Assembly: GCA_019279435.1 (NCBI GenBank)
Contig: JAAALK010000079.1
Span: forward strand, 78,914,029-78,978,028
Direction: 5' to 3'
DNA from: Zizania palustris
Lineage: Eukaryota; Streptophyta; Magnoliopsida; Poales; Poaceae
DNA length: 64,000 bases
Both the position numbers and the translations under genes were made by a program. Positions 45,373 through 57,700 of this stretch are shown here, piece after piece; positions within the stretch are counted from its first letter, which is position 1, and each line of letters opens with the position of its first letter. The notes beneath the pieces are model-generated. The model was not told the DNA's origin. It did no database searches and saw only the letters and a program-made list of their open reading frames with translations.

Positions 45373-46421
45373 GAGATCTAAACAAAGCCACTCCAAAGGA
45401 CGAGTATCCCATGCCGATAGCCGACCTATTGATCAACGATGCTTCAGGACACAAGGTACTAAGTTTTCTTGATGACAACACTGGTTATAATCAAATTTTC
45501 ATGGCCGAAGAGGATGTCTACAAGAAAGCCTTTCGATGCCCTGGTTTTGTTGGCTTATTTGAGTGGGTCGTTATGACTTTTGGTTTAAAGAATGATGGCG
45601 CTACATATCAACGTGCTATGAACTTGATCTTTCATGACTTGCTAGAATTTATGTTAGAAGTATACATATATGATGTTGTAGTCAAATCAGACGCTATGGG
45701 AAACCATTTAGTCGATTTGAAAGTTGCTTTTGATAGGATGCAGCAATATGGCTTGAAAATGAACCCCCTCAAATGTGCTTTTGGCGTGTCGGCAGGCAAG
45801 TTCTTAGGATTCATGATTCATAAAAGAGGTATTGAAATTGATCATAAGAGGCTTGAAAAGATTAGAATCCTTGCAGCGCCGACATGCAAGAGAGATGTGC
45901 AAAAGTTGCTAGGCAAGATGAATTATTTGCGTCGCTTTATATCTAACTTGTTTGGTAAAATCGATGCTTTTGTCCCTATACTCCGGCTAAAGAATGAAGC
46001 TGATTTCACTTGGGGGGCAAGTCAGCAAAGCACCTTTGAAAAGATTAAAGAATGCTTATCATCACCGCCTGTGGTGAGAGCACCAAAGGCTAGAATCCTG
46101 TTTCGACTATACATCGCTGCAGAAGATAGCGTGATAGAGGTCATGCTAACCCAGGAGGAGGAGGGAAAAGAGTACATCATCACATTCTTGAGCCACCGCC
46201 TGCTGGATGCTGAAACCAGGTACATGTTTGTGGAGCGTCTATGTTTATCACTTTATTACGCATGTATCAAATTGCGTCACTATCTTCTTCCTACTACATG
46301 TATTGTCGCTTGCCAAACCGATGTCATAAAATACATATTGCAAAAGCTCATTCTAAGTGGAAGAATCAGAAAGTGGGCTTACGCTTTGATTGAATATGAT
46401 TTGGCTTATGAACCTCTAAGG
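45373..46421 (+). pseudogene. Tat reverse transcriptase and RNase H, old element
   Basis: Resumes at FRDLNKATPKDEYPMPIADL, so the RT N-terminus is lost to the deletion at 45372. The RT then has FLDDNTGYNQIFMAEEDVYK and WVVMTFGLKNDGATYQRAMN. The catalytic motif expected as YIDD reads YIYD, with Tyr (45669-45671) in place of Asp. RNase H follows (IRKWAYALIEYDLAYEPL). The frame is open to the Sirevirus insertion, and the same frame is taken up again at 63283. With the Asp change this domain cannot polymerise DNA. Confidence 0.85.
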
Positions 46422-46426
46422 GTTAT

Positions 46427-48604
46427 TATTGGACCGGAAACGGTGACCAGAGGGGGGGTGAATGGGAGCTTTTAAAATTTCAAACTAAAAATAGCTTTCT
46501 ATTTTTACTTCTGTCTTTTGCGGAATAGGCTTCGAACACACCCTTCGAAGTTCTGGTTCGGAGGTATTTCACAGCTCCGAAATCAGGCTTCGTAAGGAGC
46601 AAAAGTTCGAAGCCAAGAAGACTTCGCTCTACCCACAACCCCTAAAATTCAGCTCTGCTAAGTTAGTGCAGGCTCCGCACACAGGGTGCTCCGAGCAGGC
46701 TTCACACTTCACCCTTCGCAAGAGCAGACTTCCCTCTCAGGACTTCGATCTATTCTGCTAAGGCAGTGCAGGCTCCGCACACTGGGTGCCTTCGAGCAGG
46801 CTTCGCACTACACCCTTCGCAAGAGCAGACTTCCCTCTACGGACTTTGACCAAATACTCAGCGACAGCAACTGGTGCTAGGCTTCGTACTTCGAAGGTCT
46901 AAACGCACACTAAACAGACTTCGCCGAGGACTTCGACAAGGGAAGAAAACAGGCTTCGATTCAGCACAGAGACAGTGCTTCGCTAGTAATCAGAAAGGCC
47001 TAGCCTCCAGTTTACACAGAGCAAACAAACACTGAAAAACACACTTCACCCAGACAGACTTCTCACACACCTCTCCAGAAAAACTCACAAGAAGATGGTG
47101 CACAGAGAAATCAAAGCATGCAGAGAAGTATGCATACAAGTTCAAGCAGTAAAAGAAAACAGAATCAAAGCTTCATTGCTTGAACAGGGAACACAAAATG
47201 AACTCACAGGATGAATACAAGAGTGTGGCGGCTAGCACAGGAGTTCTACAATGGCTGCTCAAAAAGTGTTGATGTGACCTAGCCAGCCTCCACTATTTAT
47301 AGACGCTATTCAGCCCTGTGAATAGACTACTTTACCCCTAGGGTTTACGCTGGTTTTGTCTCATCAGAACAGGGGGGTACAGTTGGTAGTCTACTTTATT
47401 TGGAAGCTTCTTTTGTCAGCTTCGCAGAGGGGACATCACCAGCTTTTGCAGAGCAGACGTTGTCAGCCTTTGCAGTTTTGGACCCTTCTGAAGCCCTCCT
47501 TCACACGCGAGGGGTGCGGTAGCTTTGGTGAGAAGACTTGAGCCTGACGGCCTTCGCTTCACCGAAGTCAGCCTTCGATATAGTGATGGTTTTGAGCCGA
47601 ACCTGTCAAAGCCCTTGGGCCTTCGCACCAACACCTTCGGAGTGGACCACCACGACTTCACAGCTTCTCCCAGCTCGAACTTCGTCAGTCCGTGTACCGA
47701 AGCCATGCAAGACCGAAGTACCTCAAGTCAGCCTCACTCCGGAGCCAGCCTCACTCCGAAGTCAGCCTAGTCAGCTTCACTCCAAAGCCAGCTTCACTCC
47801 GAAGCCTGCTTCACTCCGAAGCCCCACCTTCGGAGTACCACCCTTCGAAGTCCCTCCTTCGTCCAAGGCCTCCGCATGAAGCATTCCATGAGCACTTCGT
47901 CGCAGTGTCTCTCCCCGAGCACACTCCTCGAAGATCCTCACCCGGATCATGCATTCGATGCACCTCGACTTCTGAGACCTTCGTCGGGTATACCTTCGAG
48001 TGTCACCCTCCGGAGCACACTACGAACACCTTGCCTCATTGCTGAGGACTTGATCCACCATACTACGAAGTCACTCCATTCGGAGTACCCTTCGAAGTGC
48101 CTCGCCTCCGAGGACTTCGTCTCGGAGTACCTTCACCCGGAGCCAAGCTCCGCACTTACTGTCGTCTCCTGGCGCACCTCGACCCGAGGTCCGACTCGAC
48201 CCCTTCGTAGCCTTTGTGACGGAGCTCCCTGCTCCCCTGGCATCAAGCCTCCCGCTTGACCCAGGTTCACTTGCTATGAACCGTCCGTCGCCTCCGAGAT
48301 CCCATGCGCACCACAGACAAACAGATAAGTGTATCCAGTACCCCGGAGACCTCTCCGGGTAAACAACCTTCGTCACACACTCCGGTGTACCGCCCAAAGT
48401 ACCGAACCCTTCGGTACAACCAGTCATCGTGTACTGTCGGACCCCTCCGATAGGCACACTCCGCTGCAACAGCTGCAACAACCAGACCCACCGAACCCTT
48501 CGGTGAAACAACCTCCGAACCCCTTCAGAGGGACCCCTTCGAATCAGAGGATAAAATCTGTCAATCACTCATCACAGACTCCGAAACCAACCCTTGATTT
48601 CTCA
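46427..48604 (-). repeat. 3' LTR of the Sirevirus
   Basis: 2,178 bp. It starts TATTGGACCGG (first TG mutated to TA) and ends TTTCTCA. It is rich in CTTCGGA/TCCGAAG motifs. Minus-strand TATA motifs lie around 47290 (CTATAAATAG). The polypurine tract (AAGGGGGAGAT on the minus strand, 48605-48615) abuts it. Confidence 0.9.
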
Positions 48605-49732
48605 ATCTCCCCCTTGATGAGTGCATTGACAACCAATTTCAAGTTCAAGAAAATTTAAAAAGTTCAGCACACAAGTGACCATAAAAACTCAGAAACGAGC
48701 CAAATCATGTCACTTGACAAAAGAATTTTCCTCTCCCTTTTTCAACAGAGTAAAAGCCCCTTCGGCAAATCTTTCCCTTGGCAAGATAAAACTCCCCCTG
48801 AGTTATTTTACCCCCTTGCTCCAGAGAACGTAAAAATTTCTCCCCCTTTGGCAATGCAAGCATCAAGTAGCATGTAAATATGCATAGCTTCGAAATGGGC
48901 ACAGTTGCAAGGACACATAAAGCAACAAATATGCCAACATTAATACCAATTATCATGTGCTCAGCTCAAGTTAACATTCTCGAAAAACATGATGACAACA
49001 TGTGATTTTATCATTTTGAAATAAAAGCATCGCCACTCAATCAAGGTAACTAGACAAGTAAAAGCAGGGACTGCGCAAAGCTAGTCAATTTCTACTCTAG
49101 ACAGACAAGTCCAGTTCAAGTGGAGCATTGAAAGCAAACTTGATGATCAATTAATTTGTTGTTCTTTTCATAATGCCAGGGGTTATTTGTTTGTCTACCT
49201 TATACTTTCCAATCAAGCCAAGACTAGGCAGGAAAGCCATCAGAAGCTTAAGGCGGTGATTTTGGCATACACTACACTATCCCAGTTCAGACCAATGTGC
49301 AATGGTAAGCAGACTAGAATAGGGTAGTGCGACAAACAAACCCACCTGGATATTTTCACTTGTAGCATGCAAATCATGGAGTTTTGGATTTGAATTAAGT
49401 GAAAAATTTGTTTAGCATTTGATGAATATCCATGAGTAAGTAGAACAATTTTTCAAGTTGCAATGTTTAGCATCCAGAGAAAAAGGAGTCTTGTTATCAA
49501 TTAGATAAAAGATAGCTAAAGCAGTCCTGCCTAATCATGCTAAATTCAAGACTAAGCAGTGAGCATGATTTGATTTTGGAAAGAAAAATCATGCACAAAA
49601 TGTTTTATACATATTAAATAGAGCTGAGCTGTCATGATTACATGAATTAAAATCAGGCATATAAGTGCAAGAGATGTAAATGCAATTTCACACACAATGA
49701 GCATATGCAAGACAGTCAAAATCTGCTCCCCC
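48605..49732 (-). other. Sirevirus 3' region between pol and 3' LTR
   Basis: Non-coding; contains repeated CTCCCCCT blocks (polypurine-like on the minus strand) near 48605, 48790, 48840 and 49726. Some Sireviruses carry an env-like ORF here, but none is seen. Confidence 0.6.
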
Positions 49733-52700
49733 TTACAAAATGCCGTAAGGGTGACAAACACCAAGTTCTCCACGCAAGTAGGCAAAACGAGAAGCATCGA
49801 GGGGTTTTGTGAAAATATCGGCTAGCTGGTGTTGGGTATCAACATATTGAAGTTCAATATCACCCTTCTAATTATGATCTCTGAGAAAATGATATCGCAC
49901 ATCATTTTGTTTGGTTCTGGAATGCTGAACCGGGTTGTTTGCAATACAAATAGCACTAGTGTTATCACAGAAAAGTGGAACACTCTTATAATCTAACCCG
50001 AAATCCCGCAAAGTGGAAACCATCTACAAAATCTGAGAGCAACAGCTAGCTACAGCAACATATTCGGCCTCAGTTGTCGATTGTGCAACACTAGACTGTT
50101 TGCGGAAGACCAGCAAACCAGAGAAGTACCCAGAAAATGACAAGTATCAGAGGTACTTTTCCTATCATCAATCCTACACCCAGCAAAATCCGCATCGGAA
50201 TAACCTCGAAGACACAAAGAGGAAGACGCCGAAGACCAAATGCCAAATTCAAGGGTATGTTTGAGATACCTAAGAATGCGCTTTACCGCTTGGCAGTGCG
50301 AAGCTCGTGGTGAAGCCTGAAAACGAGTGCACAGACACACTGCGAAGTGTATGTCCGGCCTCGTAGCAGTCAAGTAGAGGAGGGAGCCGATCATGCTTCG
50401 GAACTCCTTCTGATCTACAACTTCTCCATCTTCGTCAGGATCCAATGCTACAGATGTAGCCATTGGAGTGGCGAGTGGCTTCGCATCAGCCATGTCGAAC
50501 TTCTTGAGCAGGTCCTTCGTGTACTTTGTCTGGTGGACGGAAGTATCTTGTTTGCTTGATTTGCAAACCAAGGAAAAAGGTGAGTTCGCCCATCATGGAC
50601 ATCTCGAACTCCCTGCTCATGGCATCTGCAAACTTGGCAACCAAAGCATGAGAAGAGCCACCAAAGATGATATCATCCACATAAATCTGAACTAGGAAGA
50701 AATATTTGCCTTGCTTGTGAGTGAACAGGATTTTATCAACAGAGCCCATCAAATACCCCCGCTCAAGCAGAAAATACTTAAGTCTGTCATACCATGCCCG
50801 AGGGGCCTGCTTGAGTCCATAAAGAGCCTTATGAAGTTTAAGGACTTTATGTGGGTATTTGGGGTTTTCAAAACCAAGGGGTTGTTTTATATAAACATCT
50901 TCGCCTATGAAACCATTAAGAAAAGCACTTTTGACATCCATTTGATAGAGTTTGAATCCCCGGGATGTCGCAAAGGCAAGCAAAATCCTAATGGCCTCAA
51001 GACGAGCAACAGGTGCAAAAGTTTCAGTAAAATCAATCCCTTCTAATTGAGAATAACCCTGAGCTACAAGTCTAGCCTTGTTTCTAACTATAGTCCCATC
51101 CTCCCCTTGTTTGTTTTTGAAAATCCATTTTGTTCCAATGAAATGAACATTTGGTGGAGGATCAACTAAAGTCCAGATTTGGTTTCTCTCAAAATTTTCA
51201 AGTTCTTCATGCATGTCATTGATCCAACTAGAATCAGAAAGTGCATGACTAACATCTAAGGGCTCGAAAGAAGCAACAAAAGCGGAATCAATGAAATGAG
51301 CATGAGAACGTGTTACCCTTTGATCAAGCTCACCAATGATCTGCTCGGGAGGATGCATCCTTTGAACATGGTGTGGAGCCTCGCAGCGGGATGCAGTCCC
51401 CCCCTCAACTTGTGCGTTGGAGTGGTCCAAGATGACCGATGTCGAGGTAGTTGCTTCGGGACCTTGTGCCGAAGTGGTCGAAGCGGGGTCGGCTTCGGGG
51501 GTTGATGTCGAGGGTAGTAAGGGTTCATCCTCGAAATCTCCGGGATCTTCTTCTTCGAAGATAGTATGTTCCATATCGTGTTCATTTGCCTGTTCAAGAG
51601 CAGAACTAACAGAGGGGTTGATTCATCAAAAGTCACACAACATGACTCGATGACAGTGTTAGTCTCCAAATTATAAACACGATAAGAATGACCATGTGTA
51701 GTGTAACCCAAAAAGATCCCGTCAGAAGAACGCGACTCAAATTTATCAAAATTACCACGTTTTAGGATAAAGCTACGACAGCCAAAAACTCGAAGATGAG
51801 TAACCTTGGGATGTCTCCCAAAACGTAGCTCATAAGATGTCAAATTCAAAATTGAGCGCAAGAAGATTCGGTTTGAGATGTAACATGCAGTGTTCATGGC
51901 CTCAGCCCAGAATTTTCTAGGAGTCCTGTGCTCATCGAGCATCGTCCTAGCCATCTCAACCAAAGTGCGGTTCTTTCTCTCAACAACACCGTTCTGTTGA
52001 GGAACCCGCGGAGCAGAGAATTGATGTTCTATGCCATGCTCCATGCAAAAGTCAACAAATAGATTGTTCTTGAACTCAGTGCCATTATCACTTCGAATGA
52101 ATTTCAATGCACCAGGGAGTTCAGTGAAAAGTCTCAAAGCCATGCTCCGAAAGTGTGAGAACACTTCATACTTGCTGGCAAGAAAGAAGACCCAAGAGTA
52201 GCGAGAGAAATCGTCGACAATGACTAACACATACCACTTGCCGCCTAAAGAACTAACCCGAGAAGGACCTACAGTGTCCATGTGGAGATGTTCTCCAGGT
52301 TGTTCAGTCATCACAGTGGTGTCTGGCGAGTGCGAAGCGGCAATCATTTTTCCATGTCAACAAGGAGCGCAAACTAAATTCTTATCAAACTTGAGCTTGG
52401 GCAATCCTCGGATCAGACCTAGGGCACTCAGACGAGCGAGCAACTCAAAACTCATATGCCCTAGTCTCCTATGCCACTTCCAAAGCTCAGAAGTAGAATG
52501 TGCAACAAGACAATGAGAAGAACCCGATGATTCAGAAAAATCAGCTCCAAAAACTCTCCCAACTCTAAAGATCTTGCAGAAAACAATGCCATCAGAATTG
52601 AGTACTTGCGAAGTATCGCGATGAAATCGCACTTCGAAGCCCTCATCAAGCAACTGAGATACAGAAAGCAAATTGTATCCCAGGTTTTCAACCAAAGCAA

Positions 52701-52852
52701 CATCTTTGAGAGTGAAATTCGAGTTAATTCTTACCACACCTTTACCTTTCACTCTACTCCTTCGATTGTTGCCAAAGGTGATAGGTTCCCTTTGCTTGGT
52801 TGTGGTGAGGCTGGAGAACCATGCTGCATCTCCGGTCATATGGCGCGAACAA
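49733..52852 (-). pseudogene. Sirevirus pol: integrase, reverse transcriptase, RNase H
   Basis: Enters from the assembly gap. Pre-integrase region: LWKWHRRLGHMSFELLARLS and CAPC, then a TGA where Arg is expected. Integrase core: LHMDTVGPSRV, IRSDNGTEFKN and PQQNGVVERKNRTLV. Linker, then RT: WIFKNKQGEDGTIVRNKARL, MDVKSAFLNGFIGEDVYIKQ and the catalytic IYVDDIIFGG. RNase H: GYSDADFAGCRIDDRKST and, after a frame change near 50080, the tail ending with TAA at 49733-49735. Frame changes near 51540 and 50500 also break it. Wording such as RTMLDEHRTPRKFWAEAMNT is typical of Sireviruses (Opie/Ji). Confidence 0.88.
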
Positions 52853-53852
52853 NNNNNNNNNNNNNNNNNNNNNNNNNNNNNNNNNNNNNNNNNNNNNNNN
52901 NNNNNNNNNNNNNNNNNNNNNNNNNNNNNNNNNNNNNNNNNNNNNNNNNNNNNNNNNNNNNNNNNNNNNNNNNNNNNNNNNNNNNNNNNNNNNNNNNNNN
53001 NNNNNNNNNNNNNNNNNNNNNNNNNNNNNNNNNNNNNNNNNNNNNNNNNNNNNNNNNNNNNNNNNNNNNNNNNNNNNNNNNNNNNNNNNNNNNNNNNNNN
53101 NNNNNNNNNNNNNNNNNNNNNNNNNNNNNNNNNNNNNNNNNNNNNNNNNNNNNNNNNNNNNNNNNNNNNNNNNNNNNNNNNNNNNNNNNNNNNNNNNNNN
53201 NNNNNNNNNNNNNNNNNNNNNNNNNNNNNNNNNNNNNNNNNNNNNNNNNNNNNNNNNNNNNNNNNNNNNNNNNNNNNNNNNNNNNNNNNNNNNNNNNNNN
53301 NNNNNNNNNNNNNNNNNNNNNNNNNNNNNNNNNNNNNNNNNNNNNNNNNNNNNNNNNNNNNNNNNNNNNNNNNNNNNNNNNNNNNNNNNNNNNNNNNNNN
53401 NNNNNNNNNNNNNNNNNNNNNNNNNNNNNNNNNNNNNNNNNNNNNNNNNNNNNNNNNNNNNNNNNNNNNNNNNNNNNNNNNNNNNNNNNNNNNNNNNNNN
53501 NNNNNNNNNNNNNNNNNNNNNNNNNNNNNNNNNNNNNNNNNNNNNNNNNNNNNNNNNNNNNNNNNNNNNNNNNNNNNNNNNNNNNNNNNNNNNNNNNNNN
53601 NNNNNNNNNNNNNNNNNNNNNNNNNNNNNNNNNNNNNNNNNNNNNNNNNNNNNNNNNNNNNNNNNNNNNNNNNNNNNNNNNNNNNNNNNNNNNNNNNNNN
53701 NNNNNNNNNNNNNNNNNNNNNNNNNNNNNNNNNNNNNNNNNNNNNNNNNNNNNNNNNNNNNNNNNNNNNNNNNNNNNNNNNNNNNNNNNNNNNNNNNNNN
53801 NNNNNNNNNNNNNNNNNNNNNNNNNNNNNNNNNNNNNNNNNNNNNNNNNNNN
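52853..53852. other. Assembly gap, exactly 1,000 N
   Basis: A run of exactly 1,000 N is a conventional placeholder, so the true length is unknown. By structure it should contain the start of the Sirevirus protease and the end of its gag, a Tat 3' LTR, and probably a Tat antisense ORF. Confidence 0.95.
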
Positions 53853-54170
53853 TCCATATTTACTAGCCCCTCTTTGGGTATAAGCAACTTCGAACTGTAT
53901 TCGAAGATGGTTATGCGCAAAGAAAAACTTCGGAGTACAATTTTTTGGGGGTTCGGAGCCCCTCTGTCATTTAAAGATCTTTTGAAATCTTATGAAATGT
54001 CTTCGACTATCTGTAGTTAGAAGAATGGTAACTTGGTACCTTTGTTTATTTCATGAAAGAGATTAATTGAGATAACTTCCAGGACACTTTAATGTCTTAA
54101 AAAATTTTGTCACTTTGGACGCATATGAACAATCATTCGAAGCTCATGGCTTAAATGCTGCTTTGCTTTA

Positions 54171-54530
54171 GCCACCTTCGGCTGTTTTTTGCGGAAATCT
54201 ACCAGCCGGAGCTTGGATTTCGCAGAAATTGTAGCCACCTTCGGCTATTTTTGCAGAAGTCTACCAGCCGGAGCTTGGACTTCGCAGAATTTGGCCACCT
54301 TCGGCTCTTTTTACGGAAGTCTGACAAGCTGCAGCTTGGACTCCGCAGATTTTGGCCACCTTCGGCTCTTTTTACGGAAGTCTACCAGCCGAAGCTTGGA
54401 CTCCGCAGATTTTGGCCACCTTCGGCTCTTTTTACGGAAGTCTACCAGCCGAAGCTTGGACTCCGTAGAGTGTGGTTTTGGGCTCTTTTACGGATGCCTA
54501 CAAGCCAGTGGCCTGGGCTCCGGATTATGT
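54171..54530. repeat. 60 bp tandem repeat downstream of Tat pol
   Basis: Five clear units starting at 54171, 54234, 54294, 54355 and 54415 plus a degenerate sixth, each beginning GCCACCTTCGGCT. The last full units are nearly identical. Tandem repeats in this 3' region are a known feature of Tat elements. Open frames across it are by-products of the 60 bp period. Confidence 0.9.
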
Positions 54531-54727
54531 CAGCCCCCACATCGGAGGCTTCGAACTTTATGGGTTCGAAGTCCGAAAATACAACCCTGCTTGATAACGC
54601 TTCCCTCTCGAACGACTTCTGTCCCAGCGCGTCCGCTCGGGAGACTAGGAGCGTCAAGGGGAAGGTAAGCCACAAGGTGTATGCTTTATTAATTTAGAGG
54701 TGATTACAAGTGGATTACAAGGAGCCC

Positions 54728-57700
54728 TTATGCGAAGTATCGCTTTAGGTGCTCCGCATGCCAAGTATGTGCTAACTCTTCACCTTCTAAATTAGCTAAT
54801 TTGAATGAACCAGGGCGCCCCGAGCGGACGATTAGATATGGACCTTCCCATTTATTGCCTAACTTCCCTGGTGCTATAATGCTTCGTAGAACAAGATGAC
54901 CCGGCCTTAACTCGCTGAGCTTAACCTTTGGGTCATACCAAGTCTTCGTCTGCTGATGATACTTTGATAAATTGGCTACAGCTCGAAGTCTTGTCTCTTC
55001 TGACAAATCTAACGAAGCTTGTCTTTCTTCTTCGATGTCTGGTTCGGTGCTGCGAAGTGATCCCCCTTTGAGCTCCGTTGGAGTCATAGCTTCATCTCCG
55101 AATAGTAGTCTGAACGGAGTAAAACCTGTGGACCTTGTTTGCGTAGTCCGAATGGACCACAGAATCTTCGGAAGCTCTTCGGTCCACAGTCCCTTTGATA
55201 ATCCTACTATTCTTCGATTTAGCCCTGATAAGATATTTCCATTGGCTCGCTCAACTGCTCCATTTGACTGAGGATGTCTTACTGCAGCAAAATATAGTTG
55301 AATGCCTAAGTCTTCGCAAAACTTCCTGAAGGGTTCTGCGTCGAACTGTGTTCCATTATCAACTGTGAGATATCTAGGCACTCCGAACCTGCAAATAATG
55401 TTTTTCCAGAAGAATTTCTGTACATTATTCGAAGTGATAGCTGTTAAGGGCTCTGCTTCGACCCACTTAGAAAAATATTCAATAGCTACCACTGCGAACT
55501 TCAGATTTCCCTTTGCTAACGGAAAGGGACCAATTAGATCCATACCCCATCTGGCCATAGGCCATACCGGAGCAATGACTTGAAGAGCTGTTGGTGGGCG
55601 ATGACTCCGTCGACCCATCCACTGGCATCCTTGGCAAGTGCGGACTAAGCTCTCCGCATCAGCTGTTATTGTGGGCCAATAAAGCCCCTGGCGAAGTGTT
55701 TTTCCTGCCAGAGCTCTAGGGGCTAAATGGCTTCCACAAAGGCCTTCGTGAATTTCTCGAAGAATTTCTTGGCCTTCGGCTTGAGATATACATCGGAGTA
55801 GAGGGGAACATACTCCGGCCTTGTATAATATACCGTTGATTAGCTGATAGTTTCTTGCTCTGAGCTTTAATCTTGACAATTGGGGCTCTTCGGGCAAATT
55901 TGTTCCTCCTTGCAAGAGTTCTATGATTGAATCCTTCCAATCTGCACTAGGAATGCAGAGAATCTCTGCAGAAGCAACTTGTGGCACCGAAGGTATATTG
56001 AGTTCCTCATAGAAAGCTTCGTCAGGCACATCCACAGCTCCGGCAGCAGCCTTCGCTAAAATGTCCGCTTGCACGTTTTCAGTTCTTGGTATACTCCGAA
56101 TGGAAATACCCTTGAAATGTGCTTCGATCTTGCGAATTTCTTCCAAATACTTTGCAAGCTGTGGATGTCGGACCTGAAAACTTTTGTCTACGTGCCCTGC
56201 TACTATCTGAGAATCTGTTTTTATAATTATTCTTGTAGCCCCTAGAGCACGTGCTTTCCGAAGTCCCAATAATATTCCTTCGTACTCCGCTATATTATTG
56301 GTAGACTTAAAGTTGAGTCTTGCGGAGTACATTGCTCTTTGGCCTGACGGTGAAATTAATACTGCCCCAATGCCTGCTCCGGATGCTTGAAAAGCTCCAT
56401 CGGAGTAAATAGTCCAAACTCCGTCATCTGATTTCTCCGGAGTCAACTTCGCAGGTGGAGTCCACTCTGCTACGAAGTCTGCTAGGACTTGAGATTTGAT
56501 AGCTGTCCTTGCCAGGAAAGATATGCCGAAGGGTGCTAGCTCTACTGCCCACTTTCCAATCCTTCCAGTGGAATCTTTGCTTCGGAGCATATCTCCTAAA
56601 GGATACGAAGTTGGTACAATTACATTGTGAGCCAAAAAATAATGTCTTAGCTTCCTCGAAGCCATTATCAGAGCATAAACGAACTTCTCAAGTTCGGAGT
56701 ATCTTGTCTTCGCTCCTGACAATGCTTCGGATACAAAATAGACAGGATTTTGGACCAACTTCCCATTGATATCAGCTTCTCTGACAAGGACTGCGCTGAC
56801 TGCTGAGCCTGTGGCTGCAAGATACAGAAGTAGGGTTTCGTCCGTAATAGGCACCGTAAGTGTGGCAAGATTGCTGAGATAATCTTTAATATCTTCGAAG
56901 CTTTTCTGACACTCCGGTGTCCATGCAAAATCTTCGGACCCTTTCAAAGCTTTAAAGATTGGCAAACTCCTCTCCGCAGACCTTGATAAAAACCTGCTAA
57001 GTGCGGCCAGACGTCCGGTCAGCTTTTGCACTTGCTTTATATTCTCCGGAGGAGCCATCTTCTGCAGCGCAGTTATTTGAGTAGGGCTAGCTTCAATTCC
57101 CCTGCTTGAAACTAAGTACCCTAACAACTTTCCAGCCTTAGCTCCGAATATACATTTTTCGGGGTTAAGGCGGATCCCACATGCCCGAAGGCTATTGAAT
57201 GTTTCTGCTAAGTCTAGGCTATGTTGGTGCTTTAAAGCACTCTTTATTACAATATCATCCATATAGGCCTCCACATTGCGACCTAGTTGATGACCTAGAG
57301 CCTTAGCAACTAATCTTGAAAAAGTAGCCCCGGCATTTCTTAGGCCAAAGGGCATTCTTACATAGCAAAAGACTCCCGAAGGAGTTACAAAGCTCGTCTT
57401 GATTTCATCTTCGCGCTTCAACCATATTTGATGATAGCCGGAATAGGCGTCAAGGAAGCTTAGTAACTCCGAACCTGCAGTGGAGTCAACTAGTTGATCA
57501 ATTCGGGGCATGGGGTAGGGGTCACGTGGGCACGCTTTATTCAAAGATGTGAAATCAATGCACATGCGCCACTTTCCGGAGGACTTCTTCCTGACGAAGA
57601 CTGGGTTTGCTAACCATTCTGTATGGGCCACTTCTCTGATAATCCCAGCCTTCAACAGTTTTTCAACTTCGTCCTTAGCTAGAGCAGCTCTCTCTGCGGA

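Noticed and set aside
46427..48604. Host gene ORFs in the Sirevirus LTR (for example 47538-47879, 48071-48568)
   Set aside because: Same frames occur in the other LTR with shifts and stops; Ser/Pro/Thr-rich low-complexity translation of CTTCGGA-rich DNA.
52606..54020. Four 388-425 residue ORFs spanning the N run
   Set aside because: Artefacts of translating N as open sequence.
54171..54530. CRISPR-like array
   Set aside because: Units are contiguous tandem repeats with no unique spacers, in a plant retroelement.
54155..54697. ORFs of 159-180 residues with repeated peptides
   Set aside because: Produced by the 60 bp tandem repeat, whose period is divisible by three; no start context or domain.
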